Assembly: GCA_036245525.1 (NCBI GenBank)
Contig: BTPG01000004.1
Coordinates: forward strand, 217,317,357-217,381,356
Direction: 5' to 3'
From: Semisulcospira habei
Lineage: Eukaryota > Mollusca > Gastropoda > Semisulcospiridae
Length of the DNA: 64,000 nt
Below the pieces are notes generated by a model. That model did no database searches. It was given only the letters and a program-made list of their open reading frames with translations, and was not told the origin of the DNA. This document shows, one piece after another, positions 50,647 through 63,100 of this stretch. The position numbers were made by a program, and so were the translations under genes. The first letter of the stretch is position 1. The number at the start of each line of letters is the position of its first letter.

Positions 50647-50877
50647 GGTTGATCGATGCGGTCGTTCCTAGGAGGGAACGCACCAAGAACAAACCTTATG
50701 ACAGACAGAAAACCAGCACCGGCACGGAGCTCGGTGCCGAGGGACGTGCGCCATTCCGTCCTTGATCCAATGCCGATCCCCGCTCGTCTCCTAGAAAGCC
50801 CGCTGGCTCCTACGCGGAGTCTCCTCGCCGGCAGCGAGCCCACCTCGCCATAGAGCTCGGTTCGCGGAGACATTCAC
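50647..50877 (+). repeat. Direct repeat unit 2 within DIRS-like element 2
   Basis: Second copy of the unit at 50069-50299. The closing GAGCTCGGTTCGCGGAGAC is identical in both. Confidence 0.85.
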
Positions 50878-53800
50878 GCACACGTACACTTTCACGGCAC
50901 GATTTGGAATCCTCTCGGCAACATTGGACCTCCTCTCTCGAACTCCTACACGCAAGGAGGGACCGCTCCATGGGATGCTCGTCCGCTACGGTTCGCCATC
51001 GTTGGAGTCACTCCTCGAGCACTCTACGTCTACACTCCGCTCTCTCCACTGCGGGCGTGCTTACGAGTTGCCGTTCTTCACGTCGCTCCAGGGATCCTGT
51101 CCCGTCTCGCTCGTCGGTCCCCTTCGCGTCCGGCTGCCGTTCATCCCATTCCTCTCCCCTCACTCGGCCATTTCCCCTTCTTCGTGCTCCGTCCCAGGGC
51201 GCCTGGCTGCAGTCGCTCCATTTCTGGACGCTCATCCCCCTCCGGTGGATCCTCGGGGAGGACGCTGTCGTTACTTCGCCTAGCACAGACCTGTTTACCT
51301 ACACTTGGGGGTTAAAGTACACATATTTGCTTGGGTTACACTTACATGTACACTTTCTACACAGTTATACACTATATACTCCTTTGGAGATCTGACTACT
51401 CACTAGCTTGTGACCTTTTACGCGTGAGATCCAAATTACCCTTAGTCAGTTGGAAGGGTTTTGACTTCACACGGGGGGTAAACAGGTCTGCGAGCGCTTC
51501 GGCTTCTGTCTCCACTGGTGCCCTCTCGGATACAGCTCGGAGTTGGCCGCGGCTGCCGCACTTCGTGACAGGCGCTTCGACTACCCTGCGCTTCTTCTCT
51601 CGGTTCCCGGAGCTTCTTGCTTCGCCCTCCTTGGAGTGGTCAGCTGTTGGCTTCCCTCGGCGGGACCGGTTCTCGGGAGGTCTCAGGAGTTTGCCTGCCC
51701 CTACCGGCTGCGGATCCGCTCTTGACTCTTCTTGGACTAGATGACCTCTCTCGTCCGTAACAACCTACACTGCGTGGGATCGGGGAGCTCCTTACCCTGC
51801 TCTTCGTTCTCCAGTGGACGGCTCCTGGCCCCTGGCAGGGCGTCTGGCCGCGGAAGGACCCCCTGTGCTGACGACTCGGCTGACCCAGGTTCTTCGGAGT
51901 TCCTGGACTTCACTTCGGGGAGCAGACCGGAGGAGGCTGCTAGGACCTTGGTTGCGCTTACGCTGGTGCCAGATGGCGATGGGATGCGGTCCGCGCAGGT
52001 GGTCTTCGGCTCCGCCTCCAGATCTTGGGCTGCGCCTTCTTCCGGAGCTGCCGACCCTTGACTCCAGTTACCCGTGCACTCGGCCTCCACAACGTTCCTC
52101 GGTTCACCTGCGAAGGAGGAGTCACCGCTGATGTAGGCTCCGCTCCTGTTCGGTTTTCCGTTGGATTCACCGGGGGTCCTCAACCTACCCATGGACACTG
52201 TGGAACCAAAGCGCAGCGCCGTCTCCCGGGTGCCTAACCTATTCGACATCCCCATTGGGCGCACAGGGGTACGCCGGAGTTTGGACAGGTGGTACGGCTG
52301 CGGCGGTGCTCGCGGTGGAAGGGCCTAGCCACTGCTCAGAAGTCGGCTCTACTCTCCGTCGGTCGTCTCGCAGCCCGGCTGCTATAGCTACGCCCCCTAC
52401 TTCCGTGGTTCTTCTCGAGGTCCAGCCTAGCCTCCGGACCTCGAGGACAAGAGCGTGAACGGCTTGGATCCGACACGGACTAGGAGGTCGGCTCGTGGGA
52501 GGTCTGCGCCAGCCTTTTCCCCGATGGAACCAGTTGCTTCACTCGGTATGCACGAGGATACCTTCGGAGGATCGGCGAGATGGCTTAGTGGACCTGTTCG
52601 CCGCAAGGTGGGATCTCTGGCTTCCCCGCGCCTTCGTGGGATATAGCCCTCCTGGACGAGATGCCAACGCTCTGACCTAGCCTGGGAAGGATCCTCCTCT
52701 CGTCCTGTTGGTCACCCCTTTCCCTGGCACCGGTCCTGAACCTCCTTCCCCTCAGCTCGCCACGGACCCCCCGCTACTGCTTCCCGCATTCTACTAGGTC
52801 CGCATGCAGCCGCGATGGTCACTGTTCCGCCTTGCTGGAGCGCCTACCCCGGCACCTTGGCGGTTTGCGACAGACCCTCAACGCTGGAGTCTGCGCATGG
52901 GCAGCGGTCGAAGCCTCGCTACGGCCCGCTTCCCCAACTTGACGCCTCTACGATGAAGTTGGCGAGGCATTGTGCTCTTGGACGGCGTCCGTCACCTCTC
53001 CCCTACCGACCCTGCTGACCCCAGCTGGTAGACTTATCCCCAGGAGACTAGGCAGGATAGCCTGAGCTTGCCTCACGTATGCCTACGACGACATAGCCGT
53101 CCGGGCGGACGCGCACGCTTCTTGGCCGTGCCCGGCAGCTCTGAAGCTACAGGGCAGTCGATCCTCCTGTCTACGCTCAGTCATACGATCCAAAGTCCAG
53201 GATCCCTCCCTCAGGGAGCTTAGAGGCTAATTACGTCCAATCAGCTACGTGCAGGGCCATGAACGCCACAGCCGTCAGGAACTGGGCTGCCCTCATCGTG
53301 GCTATTGGAGGGCTGGCGCGCAGGTGCTCTCGATCGCAGAGTTCTGTCAGCCTAGCGAGGTTACTCGCTCTGGTGGGGGACATCCCGGGGGGGGGCTCTC
53401 CTCCCTCCTGGCGCTTCAGCGCCGTCGCTTATACCTTCCTAGAGTTGTCGGGAGTTTGCGGTTGGGAGGACGGCCCTTGGGGCCTTAGGTGTGCTAGAGC
53501 GCGGCACCCTCCTCCTTTTCGCCATTCTCCCATAAGGTCATGTCATCGGTAATGTTTTTGAAGAAACAAATGCATTTTTCTTTAAAAGGTATTTTTTCGA
53601 AAAATACTTACCGATGACATGACTCGGACGACCCTCCCACCTGCCCCGCTTGCCGCTGGTAAGCTAAGTATCCTGACTGAAGGACTATGGGTACTCTGGC
53701 CCAGATGGGAAGTATCGGGAGATAACTCTCGGCCCCCTCGGGGTTCCCCGAGTGCCTCCCGGGTTGTGTGGTAACACAACGAGCTCTTAGGCTAGAATTG

Positions 53801-53974
53801 CGTAAGTAGTAGACATCTCCCTTAAGGTCATGTCATCGGTAAGTATTTTTCGAAAAAATACCTTTTAAAGAAAAATGCATATTTTGTACTTAGTTGTAGT
53901 TGTAGCAATGGCAGGTATGAAAAGTGATATATTGTCACTGACTATGTCAATACCTTTACCGTTGTAAAATAAAG

Positions 53975-55115
53975 ATTAGTTCCCAGGGTCACCCTGGTCA
54001 GCTCCACAGGGTAGGTTTTCCCCTCTATTCTGGGGCATGTGTTCTGTCTACCCTTGGTCCATTCACCTGTATTTTCCTTTTTTAAACTCTCCCTACTGTC
54101 TGCGCTGCCTGTAGCTCATGATATTGGATGTTTGTTGCTTAAATGGTCTTAGGTTTAAATGAAAAGAAAAGAACAGCTGTCCACACCGGCGAATTATCTG
54201 GACCCCCCCCCCCCCCCCCTTGGGGGACCTAGATTTAAATTTCCATGCACCAAGGGGCTGGAACAGTGGGATATGTGATACGCCCCCCTTTGGGGGGGCT
54301 TCCATATACATTGCTTCCAGTCACTTGCTTAGCGCACCCCTTCTTTCCTATCTTTTTTTTTTGTGCTTTGATCAAACTAGATCTATGATCATTGGTCGAT
54401 ACAGCACAATTCTCTCCCCCGACAGTGCTTTTACCTACTTTACTTTGTAAACTTCCTAAAATATTAGCACTGGCAGTCTCCCCTTTTCTTTTCATTTATT
54501 ACTACAATATCGACTGCAACCCTTCCCCCCCCCCCCCCCCCCCTTTTAGTAGGTTCTCTCTTAGGGTGCATGGAAATTTAGCTCTAGGTGGAGGCATGGA
54601 ATGTATGCCCCTGCAGACACCACAAAATGTGGCTGTCTCTGCAGGTAGGCAAAAGTTTCTGCCTTCCACCAGTATGCCGAATGGTGTGCTGACGAGGTTG
54701 CCAAGACCGAAACAGCTGTCCACACCGGCGAATTACCAGGACGCCCCCTTGGGGGACCTAGATTTAAATTTCCATGCACCAAGGGGCTGGATCAGTGGGA
54801 TATGTGATACGCCCCCCTTCAGGGGGTCTTCCATGTACATTGCTTCCAGTTACTTACTTACTGCACCCCCTCTTTCCTATCTTTTTTTGTGCTTCGATCA
54901 AACTAGATCTATGATCATTGGTCGATACAGATCAATTCTCTCCCCTGACAGTGCTTTTACTACTTTTCTTTGTAAACTGATCTTAGGTTTATTTAGCATA
55001 TTAGACCAGCTGGCAACATACATTCAATATTCTGTTGTTTTGTCTTTTTCCACAAGCAGTGCCGGCCTGAGAAAGTCTTGTTGCTGTTGGGACGTTAAGC
55101 AATGTACAACCAATC
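53975..55115 (+). mobile_element. SINE copy split by an inserted segment
   Basis: The 5' two thirds of a SINE (53975-54156, lacking the first about 55 bp) and its 3' third (54982-55115, ending GACGTTAAGCAATGTACAA) are separated by about 825 bp. This copy is more diverged than the others in the window, so it is an older insertion. Confidence 0.8.
54157..54981 (+). repeat. Insert with two direct copies of a 270-bp unit inside the SINE
   Basis: The unit starting ACAGCTGTCCACACCGGCG and ending CTTTGTAAACT occurs at about 54172-54451 and 54711-54981. Between the copies are a C tract (about 54525-54542) and 160 bp of sequence. The copies sit at the two ends of the insert, like LTRs or a tandem duplication, but have no TG/CA ends. 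Origin unknown. Confidence 0.7.
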
Positions 55116-55117
55116 AT

Positions 55118-55120
55118 TGA

Positions 55121-55193
<73 letters not shown>
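55118..55193 (+). repeat. (CT)n microsatellite
   Basis: A nearly pure CT tract of about 75 bp abuts the next SINE. The SINE's target duplication therefore lies within CT repeats and cannot be sized exactly. Confidence 0.95.
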
Positions 55194-55197
<4 letters not shown>

Positions 55198-55580
55198 CCA
55201 CCCGGGTTTGCCCTGGGGGACTTGGGTGGGGTTAGGTATTTTTTAGTTCCCAGGGTCACCCTGGTCAGCCCCACAGGGTGGGTTTTTCTCTCTATTCTGG
55301 GGCATGTGTTTCTGTCTACCCTTTGTCCATTCACCTGTATTTGCCTTTTTAAAACTCTCCCTACTGTCTGCACTGCCTTTAGCTCTTGATATTGGATGTG
55401 TGTTGCTAAATGGTCTTAGCTTTATTTATGCCCCATGTTGTAGGTTTATTTAATGTATTTGACCGGCTGGCGACATACATTCAATTTTCTGTTTAGTTTT
55501 TTTTCACAAGCAGTGCAGGCACGTCCTGAGAAAGCCTTGTTGCTGTCGGGACGTTAAGCAATGTACAATCAATCAATCAA
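55194..55580 (+). mobile_element. SINE copy E
   Basis: Full-length copy with an (AATC)n tail, continuing into TCTCTCTCTC that matches the CT tract on its left. Confidence 0.9.
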
Positions 55581-55924
55581 TCTCTCTCTCTCTCTGTCTG
55601 TCAGTGTAGTATCATATGTAACGAGGTCTCTCAGTGTAGTTTCATATGTAACAAGGTCCAAACTGACAGACGCACAAGACTGATTTATGATGGGAGGACG
55701 AAACCCAGACATATAGGTGACTTCAGGAAGAAGAAAAAAAGACAGAACACTAAATGTTTGAACTAGCTTGGATAACTACCTATTCGTTTCAAATGACAAA
55801 CACACTGAACCAGCTCGCACATTGTTAGTCTGTCAGTTATCGTGTGTATCTTTCGTCGTTCGATCCTGTGTCAGGTCATATGCATGACGACTGCTGAATG
55901 GAAGGTATGTCAAAACGATTTTTT

Positions 55925-56140
55925 TCCCCTAGCGAACTGTTAACTGCCTTTTATTCAGATTCTAGATCTTATGTGAAAGGAAAGTGGATGTAAGGTGTCG
56001 GGGGAAGGGATGGGGTGGGTTAAAGTAGTGTATAATTGTGCGTATGTAAATAAGTGTGCTGTCATGCATGCGCAGTGAGTCCAGTCTTTTCCTGGAGAAC
56101 AGCGCTATATGAGAGCTATTTATTATTATTATTATGTCTC
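55925..56140 (+). repeat. L2-like LINE 3' tail
   Basis: The stretch from CTTTTATTCAGATTCTAG through GGAGAACAGCGCTATATGAG and (ATT)n parallels 31985-32155. Only the 3' untranslated end is present. Confidence 0.75.
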
Positions 56141-56610
56141 TCCGAAGCAGCACCCTTGATTTCTAGAACAGCTGAAGCTGGCCAGTCAGTCTTGGCCGAC
56201 GGTCAGAAGCTCAGGCAAGGCTATGTCAGCTGCGAGTAAAAACGGCTGGCCGAGAGACTGCATGGTCGATGTTTGCTGTGTGTTGTGTGTGCTCGCGCGC
56301 GGTGTGTGTCTGTGTATGTTGTGTGTTGCATTCCTGCCACGGTATCTAGCAGAGGGTTGCCGAGGGTACACGTGAATCGACCTGATCGGAGGCTAGGGAG
56401 GGATGAGAGAAACACTTTTTTGGTCTGGATTGAGAGAAACACTGACATGCTCAAGGACATGTAAGTTAGCCACACACACATATACACACACACATCACGC
56501 ACACACACACACATGCATACAGAGAAGGTGGGTGATGAGGGAAATGCTGACATGCACAAGGACATGTAAGTTAGCCACACACACGCGCTTACACATACAC
56601 ACGCAAAACG
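56141..56610. other. Intergenic, with CA-rich tandem sequence
   Basis: Two similar units (GACATGTAAGTTAGCCACAC followed by CA-rich runs) occur at about 56456 and 56562, both after an AAACACTGACATG or AAATGCTGACATG segment. No gene was recognised. Confidence 0.5.
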
Positions 56611-56775
56611 CGCGCACAATATAGGAACAAGCAAGCAAACGATCTTGGGCGAGTTGACCCCTTTGGCGACCTGACTCGTATCTTGGGCGACTTGACCGCT
56701 TAGTTTTGACGAGTCAACTTGTATGTTGGGCGAGATGGCACTTTCTCAAGATGGTATATGGGCGAGTTAACCGGC
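56611..56775 (+). repeat. TTGGGCGA-rich block, start of THAP duplication copy 2
   Basis: Counterpart of 8735-8890 with the same AATATAGGAACAAGCAAGCAAACGATCTTGGGCGAGTTGAC beginning in two parts. It places the duplication boundary well upstream of the THAP start codon. Confidence 0.65.
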
Positions 56776-57171
56776 AACCTAGTCGAGCTCTCCACCTCGA
56801 GAAAGAAATAAAAGGTACCATGCATGGTAAAACACTACGCAAACAAACGGGTAAAGGAACTCGCTTCTAATTTGTTGACAATGTGCTGAAAACAATATCG
56901 TGTCCGCGTAGGAGAAGCAGGAACTTTTGCACATGTGTAACATATGTGATTTTCGGCGAAATATCGGCATTGAGACGGAGGTTCAGAAGCGGAATTGTGT
57001 CATTCACCCCCATGTCCACAGCAACCGAGCAAGCAGACGGCTGCGGACCACAGTACGTATACAAAGGGAGTGGCGATTCCAGCGTCGCACGCCCAGCGGT
57101 CACCATCTTGTAAATGCCGGCGCCAGCGTTTCTGGCACTAGCAGCAGAGACTGTTCATGTTTTCACACACA

Positions 57172-60100
57172 ATGACGGGCTGCGCAGCTTTCAACTGCAA
57201 CAATCGCGATATTCGCGAAAATCGGGAGAAAGGCGTGACTTTCCACAGGTGAGTGGCGGTTTTTTTTAATTATCTTTTTTTAGTTATTTTTTTTAGATCT
57301 GTCTGCATATGTTTTTAACCGCTTAGATCAGTGCCAGTCTGAATTGTTTACAAAACGTAGTATCCCGTTTGTTTTAATTTTCATAAATATGCAGGAAAGT
57401 TACATTTTTATCATACATTATGCAGAGGTAATACTAATAGTAATAGACAAGATCTGTGCACCTTTACCTCATGGACTCTTTGTATTGTTGAATATTATTC
57501 TCCAGGTTTCCATTCAGCAATCCAGAACTGCTTAAGAAATGGGTTGTCAATATGAAACGTGTTGAATCATCTCCCAAACTCTGGATGCCAACCAAGTATA
57601 TGAGGCTATGTTCTGCTCATTTTACTCCAGACTGTTTCGACAGAACTGGTCAAACAGCTCGACTGAAACCCAATGTCATACCAACGATCTTCAAGTTTCC
57701 AAAACATCTGGAGCAGGTACTGACTCTCTGTCTCTCTCATCTATGTGTGTGTGTGTGTGTTTCTTTTATTTGTCAACCCCACCCGGGTCTGCCTTGGGGG
57801 ACTTGGGTGGGGTTAGGTATTTTTTAGTTCCCAGGGTCACCCTGGTCAGCCCCACAGGGTGGGTTTTTCTCTCTATTCTGGGGCATGTGTTTCTGTCTAC
57901 CCTTTGTCCATTCACCTGTATTTGCCTTTTTAAAACTCTCCCTACTGTCTGCACTGCCTGTAGCTCTTGATATTGGATGTGTGTTGCTAAATGGTCTTAG
58001 CTTTATTTAGGCCCCATGTTGTAGGTTTATGTAACGTATTTGACCGGCTGGCGACATACATTCAATTTTCTGTTTATTTTTTTTTCACAAGCAGTGCAGG
58101 CACGTCCTGAGAAAGCCTTGTTGCTGTCGGGACGTTAAGCAATGAACAAACCAATTTATTTGTCATGTTGCCTTTATTCAAAATGTTATTAAGGCTAGAC
58201 GTGGAAAACGGCTACTGTCTCCATTCTTAAAGAATAAAGTTTCAGTTCAACTCTGTCTCTCTCTCTCTCTCATATGTTTGCGCAGAAATGCATGTCGATA
58301 ATTTATTACTTCATGTTTATTTAAAGGTTTCGCTTTGCTTACTGTCTTCTTCTTCTTACCCCATCCTACTTGACGACTGTTAAAATAGTTCTCTCTTTTC
58401 TTTTTTTCTTTTTTTTTGTGTAGGCTCAACTCGAACTGATTTCACTTCATGTTTTTCATGAACTTATTGAACATCAGTATAATTCTGAAAAGAAAATAAA
58501 CAATCATATGATGTCATTTTCAGCCCTTCATCCGTCCGACTTTGTAGCAATGCGTGGTGCATAATTATGAACACAGGTGTGTGAGCCCTAAGTGTTATTA
58601 GTATTTTTTTATTCCAGTTTTCGTCAGTTCAATCTGTTTCAGTGTGTCGAGCACTGATCTGACAATCCTTTGATCAAATGGTGACATTTCTATACGAAAC
58701 GGTTTACTGTGCTGTTCTAGTTTCACCTCATAGATTTGACATTAACATTTGAGATGTTTTTGGTTTATATGCGATGCGGCCGTATCACAGCAACATGTGT
58801 TGCAGTCTGACAGTTTAGGGAAATCGTTGGACTATTTGTGCTGTGGTTGGCCTGTGTACTGTACAGTTGCACGTTTGATTTGTGTCTGGCCGGCATACAC
58901 ACCATTTTTGGAAGCCAGACTAAATGTAAAGATTAGTGATTATAGTGCATAGCCAAACGTGTTGTGCTGAATGCGAGTAGACAGTTCTAGAAACTATCAT
59001 TCAAGTTATTTTTGACAGTCGTGGTGATTATAAGTGGATTTGGTTTATTCCATATTTTCGCACGATCACTCCTTTCAGTGATTGGACTGTTTCACTGAGT
59101 TTCAGATATTGAAAACTTTATATTTACATTTTCGTCATCAAAATGTCTACACCATCAAACAATTACTTGCATGTCCACGGGCTGAAGGTCGGGCACCTTA
59201 ATGTATTTCACCTTTACAATAAGGTTCCTGACATTTCAATATTTTTAAACCAGCCTTCACACTTCCATCTCTTTGGGCTAACGGAATCACGTCTGGACTC
59301 AAGAATTAGCAATGAAAATCTGTGCATTCCAAACTTTTCCTTAATTTGTCGTGACCCAAACACCCTCAAACACACAGGGATTGCTGTTTATGTCCATAAC
59401 TCGATTGCACATATGGTACGCAGGCGTGATGATCTGGAGTCAACTGAGATTGAGTGTGTATGGCTAGAAGTAAAAATCAATAACTCATCGCCAATTATAA
59501 TGCGTTATGTATATAGAAATCCATCGTCCACTGTCGAGTGGTATGATGACTTTGTGCAGATGATGGATAAAATGAATGACACTGACAAAGATGTACTGCT
59601 GTTAGGTGATTTTAACATTGACTTACTGAAAACAAATCCCACGTGGCAATCGACAACAACTCTTTTTGGGTTGAAGCAACTAGTCCAAGCTCCTACTAGA
59701 ATAACCCAATCATCTGCTACACTCATTGATCACATCTATACCAACAACTGTAAGTCAGTACTAGAGACCAGCGTCCCCCCACTAGCTGTCAGTGATCATT
59801 TTCCCATCACCTGTACATGGTTGTGCAAGATACCCAAACAAAAGAGGGATCAGCATGTGTACATTACCTATAGGTCTTTTAAAAAACTAAACAAAGATGC
59901 TTTTCTACACGATCTTAGCCTTACACCGTTTCATGATTGTGTACAATTGTACCAACCCAGATAAGGCTGTCTCTCTCTTACTTGATCTGTTCCTAGGGGT
60001 GCTAAACAAACATGCGCCAGTAAGAAGAAAGCGAGTCTGATCCCGCCAGCCTCCCTCATGGATAACCGACGAAATTAAACAAGCAATTTATGATAGAAAT

Positions 60101-63100
60101 AAGGCTAAGAAAGAAAAGAACTTTCCTGAATTTAAAAGATTGCGAAATAAAGTTAAGTACTTAATTAGAGAGGCGCAGAGATCGTTTGTAGCCAAAACAG
60201 TCGAAGAAGACAGAAACCCTTCCTCTATCTGGACAGCACTTAATACGCTTACCAACAACAAGCGTAAACAGTGCAATACCATTCCAGAAAACCTCTCCGC
60301 TGAGGAGTTTAATAACCACTTTCTATCAGCCCCCAAAGACTTACTCAGTTCTCAGAATCGCAATCAGTCGATATATTCCACATCAGAGAAGCTAACAAAG
60401 TTCTGTAAGCAAAGATTGTCCTCAGATATTTTCGTCATCCCTGATATTGCTGTACACGAGGTAGGCAAATACATTTCCATCCTAAAAAAGAAAACGTCTT
60501 CGGGTAGTGATGGTATCAATGGATATCCTTGACCTGTTGCAACCATACATAGTGGAACCTCTTACATATATTTATAACCTGTGTATACAAAAAAATGTCT
60601 TCCCAGTAGCTTTCAAAAAATCAAAAATAGTGCCTGTTCCTAAAGCAAACGATTCTTCTGAAATTAATAACTTTCGCCCCATTTCCCTTCTATCAGTTCT
60701 CGCGAATCCTCTGGAAAAGCATGTTCACAAACATCTTCTGGAATTTCTTGGAAGTAGGTCCCTATTATATCATTACCAGTCAGGTTTTCGTCCCAAGCAT
60801 TCATGCCACACTGCACTCGCACGAATAGTGAATTCGTGGGTCAACAGCATAAATGATAATAAAATGGCTGGTGCTGTCTTCTTGGATCTAAGAAAAGTGT
60901 ATGATCTTATCGATCATACCATCTTATTGAAAAAACTTGCCACCTACTTAAACAAAATGAGCCCCTCAGCTCTTTCGTTTCTGAACTCCTATCTTACAAA
61001 AAGAACACAAACAGTCTACGTCAATGGAAAATGTTCTTCTGAACAATTTGTGGAGTATGGAGTGCCCCAGGGGTCTATTTTAGTCCCACTACTGTTTTGT
61101 ATTTTTGTTAACGATCTACCGTTTCATGTAACGTGTACTGAGGCTGAGTGTGACATGTTTGCAGACGACTCAACATTACATTCCGCTGGTAAAACTGTGC
61201 CTGAAATTGCAAATAATCTTCAAGAGAGTCTTCATGAAGTCTCTCGGTGGTGTAATGAAAATCGCATGCTTGTAAATCCCACAAAAACAAAAAGCATGCT
61301 TATCACAACCCGCCAGAAACATCAGCTCAAACCTCCATCACTCAACCTTTCTTTGGACTCCATCTCAGTTGAGCAAGTCGGTCAACACCGCCTGCTTGGA
61401 GTAATAATAGATGATGATCTAAGCTGGCATAACCATCTATATTATATAAGAAAACATTTGTCCAAAAAGTTGTTTCTACTTTCCAAACTTAAAACGATCA
61501 TTGACCTTAAGACACGCCAACTATTTTTTAATGCCTACATTAAACCACACATCGATTATGCCTCAACAATATGGGATGGCTGCAGCGAAAATCACTTCAA
61601 GAAGAACTATAAGCGCTGCAATTACCTTCGATCCTTATCTGAGCAAGCTGCAGCCTCGGACCTGCCTCAAAGGTGTGCACAATCTTACGAAGCTCCCCTT
61701 ATCTAGCTTTTTCGCACTGGAAAAACGCCCTCCGAACGTCTCTCTATAAAAGGCCCTGACCTGTCACTGCTCAGTGCCTATGGATTCCCTCCACTTCGCC
61801 CAGTCTCGTGTTCCCTGCCCTGGGGGACTTGGGTGGGGTTAGGTATTTTTTAGTTCCCAGGGTCACCCTGGTCAGCCCCACAGGGTGGGTTTATCTCTCT
61901 ATTCTGGGGCATGTGTTTCTGTCTACCCTTTGTCCATTCACCTGTATTTGCCATTTTAAAACTCTCCCTACTGTCTGCACTGCCTGTAGCTCTTGATATT
62001 GGATGTGTGTTGCTAAATGGTCTTAGCTTTATTTAGGCCCATGTGTTAGGTTTATTTAACGTATTTGACCGGCTGGCGACATACATTCAATGTTCTGGTT
62101 TTTTTGTGTTTTTTTTTTTTTTTTCACAAGCAGTGCAGGCACGTCCTGAGAAAGCCTTGTTGCTGTCGGGACGTTAAGCAATGTACAATCAATCAATTTA
62201 TCTACTGATGCCAAGCTGCAGGCCATCGGACTTCTCCCTCTGGTTAAGCACCTCGCACTAAACAAATGTGTACTGATGCACAAAATTCTTAACGGGAAAG
62301 CTCCACCTTACTTATCTAGGCTTTTTTCGCCAACTGAAAAAAAATACAGCACCTCCAGGAACAGTCTCTCTATAAAAAGGCCCCGTATAGACCTGTTCAA
62401 ATCTAGCCTGTCTTATTCAGGTGCTCTTTTATGGAATTCACTTCCTCCCACTATTCAGCAAACCATGTCCCTCTCGCTGTTTAAAGTAAAGTACATGATT
62501 ACCTTTCTAAGACAACGTTATGCTGATCCTTTCTTCTTCTTTGTTTCTTGACATAATACGCTTCCTGTTTTTAAATTTTTGCTTTTTTTTTTTCTCCATC
62601 TAGTCTCCAAATTGCTTGTTCTGTTTTCTAACTTGTTTTTGATAGTACACAAAATATCATACCTACTTATATGTTAGATAATTATGTGCGCACGTACGTG
62701 TGTATGTGTATGTACAAAAGTGCGCATGTGCACGAGTACATGTATATGCGTATCTGTGTGCATGTGTGTATGCGTGTGTGTGACGTTTATTATTAGTTAG
62801 TTTTTGTTGTTTGGTTGGTATTCCTTTTTTTTAAGTAGCTTAGCAAGGACAGATTGTAAGAAAGGCCTGCGCGCCTAATATCTCAATCCTTGGAAAATAA
62901 AGTTTCGTTCGTTCTTGTTTAGATCGTGACACCAATGACAACAACAACAGCCCAGAAAACAGATGATCTGCATGATCTCGACCAGCCATCTGCATCGGCT
63001 TTCATTTCTTCGTGTGAATGTACGATCAGTACAGAGCACGACTACGCCATCCACCACTCCCCCAGGAAATTGAAGAAAATGTCAGCCAACAGCCAGGAAA

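Larger units (their letters stand above)
47977..53880 (+). mobile_element. DIRS-like element 2, about 5.9 kb, decayed
   Basis: The left repeat (47977 to about 48185, from ATGCATTTGTTTC through CATAGTCCTTCAGTCAG) recurs inverted at about 53665-53880. The internal complementary region is at about 53527-53630 and joins complements of the two extremities. Coding traces on the plus strand include LVDLFAARWDLWLPRAF and PPGRDANALT (about 52580-52680), the post-RNase H segment of DIRS/Gypsy polymerases. A recombinase-like remnant (CRAMNATAVRNWAALIVA, about 53253-53310) parallels element 1. Frames are heavily broken. It also shares CTCGCCACGGACCCCCCGCT with element 1. Confidence 0.75.
58358..62915 (+). 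mobile_element. CR1/jockey-like LINE in THAP copy 2 intron, near full length
   Basis: Comparison with the intron of THAP copy 1 brackets the insertion between TCTTCTTCTTCTT (58357) and CTTGTTTAG (62914). About 780 bp of 5' untranslated sequence precede the endonuclease frame. A (GT)-rich stretch and GGAAAATAAAGTTTCGTTCGTTC form the 3' end. A SINE is inserted at 61813-62197. Frames are interrupted, so this copy is inactive. Confidence 0.85.
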
